Origin: RGIG6353 sp045660745
GTDB lineage: Bacteria; Bacillota; Clostridia; Oscillospirales; SIG627
Direction of reading: 5' to 3'
Assembly: GCA_045660745.1 (NCBI GenBank)
Contig: JAZREJ010000005.1
Span: forward strand, 30,627-94,626
Length of the DNA stretch: 64,000 bases
Below are positions 8,838 to 16,538 of the stretch, in pieces. The notes below the pieces were generated by a model. It saw only the letters and a program-made list of their open reading frames with translations, searched no databases and was not told the DNA's origin. Within the stretch, counting starts at the first letter, position 1. The number at the start of each line of letters is the position of its first letter. Position numbers and translations under genes: made by a program.

Positions 8838-9851
8838 TTATTCTCCAAAAAGCTCATCCGCAAAATATGCTCTTGAACAAGCGTGACGGTTGTATTCATC
8901 AACAATTACGACTCTCATGTACTTCACTTCGGGAATTATCTCGTATTCTGCCTCTGTCAGAAGTCCACCGTCCTCGGCAAAGAAGGTTTGAGCATAACGG
9001 CTGTTCGAGGAGATATAAATGTGCTTTGCGGGAGATGATTTAACACAAAGTTTCCCATCCTCAATATAAAGCTCTTTTATCTCGGGGCCTTCAGAAACGT
9101 ATGTCTGCCCCTCTTCAAGCGCACGGGTGACTGTTCTGTATTCAAGGTTTTCGGCAAGTATTACGTTATACGCTCCGAATGAATCGGCAACGAAATTATG
9201 GTTGTCGTCTCCTGCCATTGGAATGACTCGCTTACCCGCACGGAGAAGGTCGTCAAAAATGTATGTGTTATACTCATTTGTTCCGCACCAGAAGGAAACG
9301 TAGTTAATCAGCTCAATTCCGTTCAAGCCTTCGTAGCTCATATATATTGGATAGTTTTCAAGTGACCAGGTGGGATGATTGTGGGTAACGAAAAATCCCT
9401 TTTCACGTCCGCGACGGATAGCCTCATTGATACATTCAGGAGTATAAGAGCGTTCGAAATCCGGCTCATCCTCATAGTGTGGCTGTGTATCGCGGTATTT
9501 GAGTCCGTTGCCTCCGATATAGGAGTGACGGTGCCAATTGGGATGACGATCATTGTCAGGCTCAAGGGCGATAAAGTTAAGGTGGCATATAGAGGTCTCC
9601 CATGAGGTTTTATTTGGGTTTTCCTCCTCAAATCCCATCTCAAAGCCATTAAGAGCAAGAAACTTATCGTTTGAAAGGTCATTGTGGCAAACAAATATAT
9701 CATGATCCGTATAGGCAATAATGGAATAACCCTTTTCCATATACATATCACGAAGCTCTTCGGGAGACTTAAGACCGTCAGTAACGGTTGAATGGCAGTG
9801 CATATTCGCTTTATACTGATTGAATTTCGGGTCTAAAAGATACCTTTTCAT
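8838..9851 (-). CDS. PHP-domain metal-dependent phosphoesterase-like protein
   Basis: A 337-residue protein. The N-terminal NMHCHSTVTDG and AYTDHD motifs are the metal-binding sites of the PHP superfamily; VTHNHPTWS and MAGDDNHN supply further metal ligands. Residues about 240-337 form a small C-terminal beta-rich part. A paralog with the same layout is at 54579-55583 beside sugar genes, so a role in hydrolysis of a sugar-linked phosphate or ester is possible; the substrate is unknown. It has its own promoter (9882-9909), back to back with that of the alpha/beta hydrolase. No signal peptide is visible. Confidence 0.82.
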   Translation of the reverse strand: MKRYLLDPKFNQYKANMHCHSTVTDGLKSPEELRDMYMEKGYSIIAYTDHDIFVCHNDLSNDKFLALNGFEMGFEEENPNKTSWETSICHLNFIALEPDNDRHPNWHRHSYIGGNGLKYRDTQPHYEDEPDFERSYTPECINEAIRRGREKGFFVTHNHPTWSLENYPIYMSYEGLNGIELINYVSFWCGTNEYNTYIFDDLLRAGKRVIPMAGDDNHNFVADSFGAYNVILAENLEYRTVTRALEEGQTYVSEGPEIKELYIEDGKLCVKSSPAKHIYISSNSRYAQTFFAEDGGLLTEAEYEIIPEVKYMRVVIVDEYNRHACSRAYFADELFGE

Positions 9852-9881
9852 ATATCATGCTTCCTTTCTGATATTATGATT

Positions 9882-9909
9882 ATTTTACCATTTATTCATG
9901 TTTTGTCAA
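9882..9909 (-). promoter_or_regulatory. Promoter of PHP-domain gene
   Basis: On the minus strand TTGACA (9904-9909) and TAAAAT (9882-9887) have 16-bp spacing. Confidence 0.75.
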
Positions 9910-9918
9910 GCCTTTCTA

Positions 9919-9946
9919 TTGACAAATAAATTTACATTGGTATAAT
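9919..9946 (+). promoter_or_regulatory. Promoter of alpha/beta hydrolase-ung operon
   Basis: TTGACA (9919-9924) and TATAAT (9941-9946) have 16-bp spacing. It is divergent from the PHP promoter, only 10 bp away. Confidence 0.85.
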
Positions 9947-9979
9947 TTAATCAAGGATTTTATTTAAGGAGAGATCAAC

Positions 9980-10726
9980 ATGGAATTTATTTGGAACGGA
10001 TTCAAGGCAGAAAAGTTCGAATTTGAAAGCAAAGAAGCGATTATAGTATTTCCCGACAACCGTGACGAGCAGGGCAATATCGCAATAAAGACCGAATACT
10101 GGAACGCTTTCCCCGACGTTGAAATAAACCTTGTGAAAAACGGATTCCATCTTTGCTATCTTAAAAACGATTCCCGTCTTGCACCGAAGAGTGACTGCGA
10201 TGCAAAGGCGAGATTTATAAAATATCTTGCAAAAACGTATAATCTCCGTGAAAAATGCGTACCCGTCGGAATGAGCTGCGGAGGTGCGCATGCAGTACGC
10301 TTTGCGGGATTCTACCCTGAGCTTATTGCGTGTATGTTCATTGACGCACCCGTTTTGAATTTCGCCTCCTGGCCCGGACTTGACCCTGAAAAAAATGTCG
10401 GGGCTTGGACTTCGGAGTTTTTAAAGGCATACCCCGGCATGAAGCGCTACAAGCTTTTCTCATTTTCCGAGCACCCCATCAACATGGCAGACACGCTTGT
10501 TGAAAACAAGATTCCTGTTGTGCTCGTATACGGAGAAGAGGATATGACTGTAAATTGGACGGAAAACGGAAAGCTTCTTGTTGAAGCGTATGAAGGTACC
10601 GACCTTATGAAGGTAATACCTGTATGGGGCAGAGGACATCATCCGCACGGTCTTGTTATAGGCAACGGAAAGACAAACGCAGAAATATATGACCACATTA
10701 TAAAGATTTGCCGAGAGGTCGAATAA
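9980..10726 (+). CDS. Alpha/beta-hydrolase-fold protein
   Basis: A 248-residue protein. GMSCGG (residues about 95-100) is a GxSxG-type nucleophile elbow, VLVYGEEDMTV is the usual acid-bearing strand, and the late GRGHHPHG gives a candidate catalytic histidine. There is no signal peptide, so it should act in the cytosol, perhaps as an esterase on a sugar or phenolic ester; the substrate is unknown. AAGGAGAG precedes the start. Its TAA overlaps the uracil-DNA glycosylase ATG by one base (TAATG), so the two are co-expressed although not obviously linked in function. Confidence 0.75.
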   Translation: MEFIWNGFKAEKFEFESKEAIIVFPDNRDEQGNIAIKTEYWNAFPDVEINLVKNGFHLCYLKNDSRLAPKSDCDAKARFIKYLAKTYNLREKCVPVGMSCGGAHAVRFAGFYPELIACMFIDAPVLNFASWPGLDPEKNVGAWTSEFLKAYPGMKRYKLFSFSEHPINMADTLVENKIPVVLVYGEEDMTVNWTENGKLLVEAYEGTDLMKVIPVWGRGHHPHGLVIGNGKTNAEIYDHIIKICREVE

Positions 10727-11391
10727 TGGTACATTTCGGGAATGACTGGGATGAAATACTTGCGGACGAGTTTGAAAAGCCGTATTATAAAAAGCTTCGT
10801 GCATTTTTAAAAAACGAGTATTCAACGCGCAAAATATATCCCCACATGAATGATATTTTCAACAGTCTTAAATGCTCATCGTTCGAAAAGACAAGAGTTG
10901 TAATTATCGGTCAGGACCCTTATCACGGAGAAGGTCAGGCGCACGGAATGTGCTTTTCCGTAAAGCGAGGTATTGAACCTCCTCCCTCTCTTAAGAATAT
11001 TTTCAAGGAGCTTAACTCCGACACGGGTTTTATGATACCTGAACATGGCGAGCTTACACACTGGGCAAATCAAGGGGTACTTCTTTTGAACACAGTGCTG
11101 ACAGTACGTGAAGGGCAAGCAAATTCCCACAAGGGCATGGGTTGGGAAGAATTTACCGACAGAGTAATTTCTGAGTTAAACCGCAAAACAACCCCGGTTG
11201 TGTTTCTTTTGTGGGGAGCCAATGCAAAAGCAAAAGCAAAAATCATTGATAATCCCTTACACCGAAAGCTTGAGACAGTGCATCCAAGCCCGCTGTCCGC
11301 TTACGGAGGATTTTTCGGGTGTCGGCATTTTTCAAAATGCAACGCTATCCTTCGTGAAGGCGGTCAAGCAGAGATAGATTGGCAAATATGA
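10726..11391 (+). CDS. ung: Uracil-DNA glycosylase, family 1
   Basis: Removes uracil from DNA at the start of base excision repair. The water-activating loop GQDPYHGEGQAHG (catalytic Asp) and the HPSPLSA minor-groove loop are both intact. At 221 residues it has normal length. An in-frame ATG at 10708 exists, but ATG 10726 overlaps the upstream stop and follows AGAGG, so it is preferred. It is the second gene after an alpha/beta hydrolase, from which it probably gets its transcription. Confidence 0.95.
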   Translation: MVHFGNDWDEILADEFEKPYYKKLRAFLKNEYSTRKIYPHMNDIFNSLKCSSFEKTRVVIIGQDPYHGEGQAHGMCFSVKRGIEPPPSLKNIFKELNSDTGFMIPEHGELTHWANQGVLLLNTVLTVREGQANSHKGMGWEEFTDRVISELNRKTTPVVFLLWGANAKAKAKIIDNPLHRKLETVHPSPLSAYGGFFGCRHFSKCNAILREGGQAEIDWQI

Positions 11392-11496
11392 CAAACCGTC
11401 GGTTGATAAATTATTTTTAAAAAACATTTGCAAAGCCTTTATGGTTGTGTGATTTTGGGATAAAATACTTGTAAGTACTTTATCGGAGAAAACAAT

Positions 11497-12936
11497 ATGA
11501 TCTTTTTATCGGACAATTTTCGCAAATTCAGACTGAGCCACAAACTATCACAAAAGGATGTGGCAAATCTTCTCGGCATAAGTGACAGAGCAATATCAAA
11601 GTGGGAAAACGGGCTGTCTGTTCCCTCCTCTGAGCATCTTGTGCTTCTTGCCAAAATATTCAATATAAAAGTGCACGATTTTTTTGATACGTCGGATGAG
11701 CGAGCGCTCAGTACCAAGTATACCGCTATGGAATCCGCACGCGAGCTGTACAGAATTGGCAGAGGCCCCTCAAGTTCCCATACGATAGGCCCCGAACGTG
11801 CCGCTTTAAAGCTTCTTGAAAGATATCCCGAGGCTGATTTTTTCAAGGTAGTGCTTTACGGGTCTTTAGCAAAAACAGGCAAGGGACACGGCACGGATGA
11901 GGTCATAAGAAAGACGCTTGCACCCGTGAAATGTACTGTAGAATTCAATCTCGCCACTACTCTTATCCCACACCCAAATACAATGGACGTCACGGTGTTC
12001 AAGAACGGGGTGGAGATAGACAAAAAACGCATATTAAGTGTCGGAGGCGGTAAATATGTTTTTGACGGTGAGGAAAACACAGAGACCTTCGCGCCTTACA
12101 AAGAAACAAAATTCCACAATATTGCAAAGTACTGTACAGAAAAAAACATAAGACTTTGGCAATACGTTGAAGAAAATGAAGAAGAGGGCTTTTTTGACTA
12201 CATGACGACAGTCTGGGAGACCATGAAAAAGTCTATCGCGAACGGACTTCGCGATGAAGGAATACTTCCGGGAGGACTCGACGTACACAAAAAAGCAAAA
12301 TCGCTTTACAACAGTCAGCACGTTGATGAGTCCTCACAGACCAAGGAAAACAGACTTGTATGCTCCTACGCTTTTGCAATAAGCGAACAGAATGCATCGG
12401 GTGAGACTATCGTTACCGCTCCCACCTGTGGCTCGGCGGGAGTGCTTCCCTCGGTTCTTTATTACCAGCAGACGAAAAACGGTTATTCGGATACAGAGAT
12501 AATCCACGCACTTGAAACAGCTTCGGTTATAGGAAATCTCATAAAGACCAATGCCACCATTTCAGGGGCTGAGGGAGGATGTCAGGCGGAGATAGGTACT
12601 GCCTGTGCTATGGCTTCAGCGGCGCTTGGCGAGCTTTTTGAATTTAACATTGACAAGATAGAATATGCAGCAGAAATCGCAATAGAGCATCATCTGGGGC
12701 TTACCTGTGACCCGATATGCGGTCTTGTGCAAATACCATGTATTGAGCGCAATGCGGTTGCCGCCATGCGTGCAATAAACGCTGTAAATCTTGCCTCCTT
12801 TCTGTGGCATACGAGAAAGATATCCTTCGACAGGGTTGTTGAGACCATGCGTGAGACAGGACGCGATATTTCCCCGTCATACAAGGAAACCGCCGAGGGC
12901 GGACTTGCAAGGCTTGAGATAAACGGTAAGCTTTGA
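11497..12936 (+). CDS. L-serine ammonia-lyase (Fe-S type) with fused N-terminal HTH domain
   Basis: A 479-residue protein. Residues about 1-70 are an XRE/Cro-type helix-turn-helix (FRLSHKLSQKDVANLLGIS then ISKWENG). From residue about 78 it is an iron-sulfur L-serine dehydratase with beta and alpha parts in one chain: LYRIGRGPSSSHTIGP, then APTCGSAGVLPS, CDPICGLVQIPC and ERNAVAA, whose cysteines bind the [4Fe-4S] cluster. It converts serine to pyruvate and ammonia. The frame is open through the join and no internal start with a good ribosome binding site is evident near residue 75. A DNA-binding or sensory role for the HTH part is inferred. Confidence 0.9.
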   Translation: MIFLSDNFRKFRLSHKLSQKDVANLLGISDRAISKWENGLSVPSSEHLVLLAKIFNIKVHDFFDTSDERALSTKYTAMESARELYRIGRGPSSSHTIGPERAALKLLERYPEADFFKVVLYGSLAKTGKGHGTDEVIRKTLAPVKCTVEFNLATTLIPHPNTMDVTVFKNGVEIDKKRILSVGGGKYVFDGEENTETFAPYKETKFHNIAKYCTEKNIRLWQYVEENEEEGFFDYMTTVWETMKKSIANGLRDEGILPGGLDVHKKAKSLYNSQHVDESSQTKENRLVCSYAFAISEQNASGETIVTAPTCGSAGVLPSVLYYQQTKNGYSDTEIIHALETASVIGNLIKTNATISGAEGGCQAEIGTACAMASAALGELFEFNIDKIEYAAEIAIEHHLGLTCDPICGLVQIPCIERNAVAAMRAINAVNLASFLWHTRKISFDRVVETMRETGRDISPSYKETAEGGLARLEINGKL

Positions 12937-12952
12937 CTTATTTTCAAAAATA

Positions 12953-12980
12953 AAAGCTCCTACAGAAATGTAGGAGCTTT
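12953..12980. terminator. Bidirectional terminator between convergent genes
   Basis: A perfect 12-bp stem (12953-12964 with 12969-12980) with a GAAA loop lies between the stops of the serine dehydratase (plus) and the gene at 12986 (minus). Confidence 0.8.
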
Positions 12981-12985
12981 GTGCT

Positions 12986-13855
12986 TTATTTAGCGTTTTC
13001 CTCTGCCCACTCATTAAAGACGGAAACGTTTTCGGTCAGCTGGTCGTGATATTTTTGAAATACACCGACTACCGCGAAATCGTTCGGCTTGAGCGAGTTG
13101 AATATGGTGTTGTAGGTATCCTTGATAAGTACTCGTCTTTCCTCCTCGGACTTTTCAACGAGCATCTGTCCGCCTGCAAAAATCTTGAAGGCGATTATGG
13201 GCTTTTCAACACTCTTGAGAGTGTCAAGCATAATTCCTCTGTCAGAAGGGATTATGGGCTTGATACCGCTTTTGTTCTTTCCTGTTATAAATCCACTTTC
13301 CTCTCCAATTCTGCCGTTTCTGAGGTTATACATACACGCCATATAAAAGTCAACGTTCCAGTTGTTTTCCTCGCTGTACTCTATAAGAGTGGGATGATGA
13401 GTGCCTATACCAAGCTTTACGTCGGTACATCTTCTGAAAACGTCAATCATGTCGGTTATTTCCTTAGTTCTGCCGGTTTCAAATCTTACGTCGGTGAACG
13501 TTCCGGAAATGTACATACCGATAGGCTGTACCTCATGCATCATTCTGATGGTAACCTCTGCCGTATCGGTTGACATCATAAAGGGAGAATAAGTCTGAAA
13601 GATGAAATTCATCTTACCGCCCTCGTTACGGTAATGCTGAAGTATTCTTATTATATAAGGATCTGCAAGGGGCAGCATGGTATTTATACCAAGCTCCTCC
13701 ATTTTATGCATCGCATCAAGGATTTTCACCTCGGTATGATAGTTGAGCATATCCTCTCTGGGGATAAATGCAGTTATATATGAATGTCCATTAAAGGGAT
13801 TGTCTCCTATTATGAGCTTTGACACCTTGTGTCCGAAAAAGTCAACGTTATACAT
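12986..13855 (-). CDS. Conserved-looking protein of unknown function, probable alpha/beta barrel
   Basis: A 289-residue protein I do not recognise. It begins MYNVDFFGHKVSKLIIGDNP after AAGGAG; an in-frame extension to 13906 would run into the hairpin of the upstream terminator and is rejected. Alternating segments such as NTMLPLADPYIIRILQHY, KLGIGTHHPTLIEYSEEN and KPIIAFKIFAGGQM suggest a TIM barrel; the His pair and Asp residues could bind metal or substrate. No signal peptide or membrane segment. Its neighbours (leucine-type dehydrogenase upstream, serine dehydratase downstream) do not reveal a role. Confidence 0.6.
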   Translation of the reverse strand: MYNVDFFGHKVSKLIIGDNPFNGHSYITAFIPREDMLNYHTEVKILDAMHKMEELGINTMLPLADPYIIRILQHYRNEGGKMNFIFQTYSPFMMSTDTAEVTIRMMHEVQPIGMYISGTFTDVRFETGRTKEITDMIDVFRRCTDVKLGIGTHHPTLIEYSEENNWNVDFYMACMYNLRNGRIGEESGFITGKNKSGIKPIIPSDRGIMLDTLKSVEKPIIAFKIFAGGQMLVEKSEEERRVLIKDTYNTIFNSLKPNDFAVVGVFQKYHDQLTENVSVFNEWAEENAK

Positions 13856-13875
13856 ACAGTACTCCTTATTTACGT

Positions 13876-13915
13876 AAAAACCTCTTGTAACAAAGCGTGT
13901 ATACAAGAGGTTTTT
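13876..13915 (-). terminator. Terminator of leucine-type dehydrogenase gene
   Basis: A perfect 14-bp stem (13876-13889 with 13902-13915) ending in a T-run on the minus strand, between the dehydrogenase stop and the start of the next gene. Confidence 0.85.
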
Positions 13916-13947
13916 AAAACAGAATTTGCAAGTTCAACGTGAGTAAA

Positions 13948-14985
13948 TTATCTCTTACCCCAGATGCACTCTTCGGCAAACTCCTCAGCGATAACGCCCT
14001 CGGGTCTGCCTGTGTTCTTAGACTCAACGAGGATTCTCTCGATGGTGTTGTAGATGTTGTAAACCTTCTTGAGAACTTCTTCCTTGTTGTAGTTGCCTGC
14101 AGCCTCACCTGCCGCATTGATTACGCCACCGCCGTTGATAATAAAGTCGGGAGCGTAGAGGATTCCGCGAGCCTTAAGAGCTTCACCGGAAGCGAGGTCA
14201 AGGATAACGTTGTTAGCCGCACCGGCGATAGCCTTACAGTTGAAGTTGGGGATAGTTGTGGGATTAACCACAGCGCCCATTGCACAGGGAGCGAGAATGT
14301 CGCACTCCTGAGAAAGGATTTTGTCAGCGGGAACGATGGTTGCACCGTACTCGTCACGAAGCTTTTCAAGAGGCTCCATGTTAGTACGATTTGATACGTA
14401 AAGAATAGCGCCTTCCTTAGCAAGGTGGTGGCAAAGGTCATATCCAACCTTACCGATACCCTGAACTGCGATCTTCACTCCGTCAAGGCTATCGGTGCCG
14501 TTAAGAACCTTATTAGTAGCCTTGATACCCTGCCATACACCGATGGAGGTAAAGGGAGAGGGGTCGCCGCTTACGTGGGGAAGTCCACAGATATATTTAG
14601 TCTTACGAGCCATGATGAGAGCGTCATCACAGTCTGTGTTAACATCCTCAGCAGTGATGTAGCATCCGCCGAGAGCATTTACAGCCTCAGCAAAAGGCTC
14701 AAACATAGCCTCGGTCTTCTGAGAAGGATCGGCAATGATAACGCCCTTTCCTCCGCCGAAGTCAAGACCTGCAGCCGCATTCTTATGAGACATACCTCTT
14801 GAAAGTCTGAGTACATCAAAAAGCGCATCATCGCTTGATGCATAAGGATAGAGACGGCATCCACCGATAGCGGGGCCTCTTACAGTGTTATGAACAGCAA
14901 TAATTGCACGAAGTCCTGCCTTTTCATTATTTACGAACAATACTTTTTCATGTCCGCGATCGCACATGGTTTCCATGAGCTTCAT
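13948..14985 (-). CDS. Leucine dehydrogenase-like Glu/Leu/Phe/Val dehydrogenase
   Basis: Oxidatively deaminates branched-chain amino acids to 2-oxo acids with NAD, or runs in reverse. At 345 residues it matches the short leucine dehydrogenase group (about 345-365) rather than glutamate dehydrogenase (about 420-450). GPAIGGCRLYPY and DFGGGKGVI include the catalytic lysine; VQGIGKVGYDLC is the NAD-binding GxGxxG loop. AGAGGTGAT precedes the start. It is a single gene between its own promoter (15071-15099) and terminator (13876-13915). Leucine, valine or phenylalanine preference cannot be told apart by eye. Confidence 0.88.
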   Translation of the reverse strand: MKLMETMCDRGHEKVLFVNNEKAGLRAIIAVHNTVRGPAIGGCRLYPYASSDDALFDVLRLSRGMSHKNAAAGLDFGGGKGVIIADPSQKTEAMFEPFAEAVNALGGCYITAEDVNTDCDDALIMARKTKYICGLPHVSGDPSPFTSIGVWQGIKATNKVLNGTDSLDGVKIAVQGIGKVGYDLCHHLAKEGAILYVSNRTNMEPLEKLRDEYGATIVPADKILSQECDILAPCAMGAVVNPTTIPNFNCKAIAGAANNVILDLASGEALKARGILYAPDFIINGGGVINAAGEAAGNYNKEEVLKKVYNIYNTIERILVESKNTGRPEGVIAEEFAEECIWGKR

Positions 14986-15070
14986 AAAATCACCTCTGAA
15001 TTAAAAATTAACATATCCATGCATGGGATTAGGTGTTTAAGCTTCAACCATACAGAAGAAATATATTGGT

Positions 15071-15099
15071 ATTTTATCACATTGTTTTTTTAATTGCAA
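15071..15099 (-). promoter_or_regulatory. Promoter of leucine-type dehydrogenase
   Basis: On the minus strand TTGCAA (15094-15099) and TAAAAT (15071-15076) have 17-bp spacing. The rest of the 302-bp divergent gap (14986-15287) is very AT-rich and holds nothing else I can support. Confidence 0.65.
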
Positions 15100-15174
15100 T
15101 ATTTTTTTTGCAAAAAATATGTCGATTTTTTAAATTTTTTTGTATATTTATTCTTGTTTATATCATTCTTCGGG

Positions 15175-15203
15175 TTGACAAATACTCTCGAACCACTTAT
15201 AAT
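15175..15203 (+). promoter_or_regulatory. Promoter of CapA-like gene
   Basis: TTGACA (15175-15180) and TATAAT (15198-15203) match consensus with 17-bp spacing. Confidence 0.88.
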
Positions 15204-15287
15204 TAACGTATCCGAGGTAAGCGTCGCATTTTGCGTTTTTACTTTTGGATCCGTACTTTAACATTAAAGAAAAGCAGGAGAACATAT

Positions 15288-16376
15288 ATGAAAACACTTC
15301 TTCTCGGAGATCTTTCCCCAACCGCCATTTCTGATGAACTTTTCAGAAAAATGGATATCGAGACGCTTTACAATGACACTCAGGATATGCACCGTGACTG
15401 CGACGTATGCTTTGTTAACCTTGAATGTGCTATCACCGAAAGTGAAAATGCTATAAAGAAATTCGGTCCCAACCTCAAGACAAATCCGAATACCGCAAAG
15501 GTATTAAAAGAGCTTGGAGTTACACACTGTGGACTGAGCAATAACCATATTTTCGATTTTGGTGTTGAAGGTACGCTTGACACCTTAAAACACCTTGATG
15601 AAGCAGGAATTGAGTATACGGGCTTCGGTGATAACTATGAGGATTCCCGCCGTGACCTTATAATTGAAAAGGACGGCGAAAAAATCGCCATCATCGCCGT
15701 GTGTGAGCATGAATACTCCTACGCACTTGAAGACCGAATGGGCTCGCGCCCCTTTGATGAGTTTGAGACTATCGAGGATATCAGAGAAGCTAAAAAGACT
15801 GCCGACAGGGTTATCGTTATATATCACGGAGGCAAGGAGCATTGCCGTTATCCCTCCCCGAGACTTGTACGCGCCTTCCGTGCAATGGCAAGAGCGGGCG
15901 CCGACGTTGTACTCGGACAGCACAGCCACTGCATCGGTTGTTATGAAAATTATGAAGGCTCTCACCTTCTCTACGGTCAAGGAAACTACCACTTCGTAAA
16001 GCCGTCATTCATGGTAGTTGCAGACACCTGGAATACCTCTCTTGCCGTGAAGTATGATACAAAGACTAATGAAGTAGAATTTATTCCTTTGGAAAACACA
16101 GACGAAGGCGGAATTGAACTTGCAAAAGGCGACAAGAAGAAAGAGATTCTTGACCGACTTGATGCTTGCTCCGCAAAACTTAAAAACGGCGAATGGAAAG
16201 CCGAATGGCACGCATTCTGCGAAACTGTTGCCAATATGTATGGAAACAACCTCGACAACCAGCAAAATCCCCGTTTTGAATATTCCACCATTATCGGTCA
16301 CTACCTCGACTGTGAAGCACATACGGACGTGCTCCGCGAAATGTATCCGACCTACAATTCCATAAATGAAAAATAA
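15288..16376 (+). CDS. CapA-family metallophosphatase-fold protein
   Basis: Starts at ATG 15288 after CAGGAG, giving 362 residues; the in-frame ATG at 15231 lacks a ribosome binding site. GDLSP, NLECAI, SNNHIFDFG, YHGGKEH and GQHSHC match the motifs of the CapA/PgsA poly-gamma-glutamate capsule family, a calcineurin-like fold. Capsule PgsA proteins are membrane-anchored, but this one has no signal peptide or membrane segment, so it is probably a cytosolic hydrolase rather than a capsule protein. A distant relative is at 26331-27620. Confidence 0.8.
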   Translation: MKTLLLGDLSPTAISDELFRKMDIETLYNDTQDMHRDCDVCFVNLECAITESENAIKKFGPNLKTNPNTAKVLKELGVTHCGLSNNHIFDFGVEGTLDTLKHLDEAGIEYTGFGDNYEDSRRDLIIEKDGEKIAIIAVCEHEYSYALEDRMGSRPFDEFETIEDIREAKKTADRVIVIYHGGKEHCRYPSPRLVRAFRAMARAGADVVLGQHSHCIGCYENYEGSHLLYGQGNYHFVKPSFMVVADTWNTSLAVKYDTKTNEVEFIPLENTDEGGIELAKGDKKKEILDRLDACSAKLKNGEWKAEWHAFCETVANMYGNNLDNQQNPRFEYSTIIGHYLDCEAHTDVLREMYPTYNSINEK

Positions 16377-16377
16377 A

Positions 16378-16416
16378 AAGAAAGCCTTGAGGTATCAGCC
16401 TCAAGGCTTTCTTTTT
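16378..16416 (+). terminator. Terminator of CapA-like gene
   Basis: A perfect 15-bp stem (16378-16392 with 16399-16413) and a T-run; it begins two bases after the stop codon. Confidence 0.88.
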
Positions 16417-16446
16417 ATTCGTTCGGATAAATTTTTACAAAGAGAA

Positions 16447-16500
16447 AAAAGCGGGAGGCTCGACGGCTTGCTTAAACATAAGCCGAGAGTCTCCCGTTTT
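16447..16500 (-). terminator. Terminator of response regulator/kinase operon
   Basis: A long, slightly imperfect stem (about 16451-16469 with 16480-16497) followed on the minus strand by Ts; it faces the plus-strand terminator of the CapA-like gene. Confidence 0.75.
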
Positions 16501-16538
16501 GATTTTAACAAAGCTTGCGAGCTTATCTTGCGTAAAAT

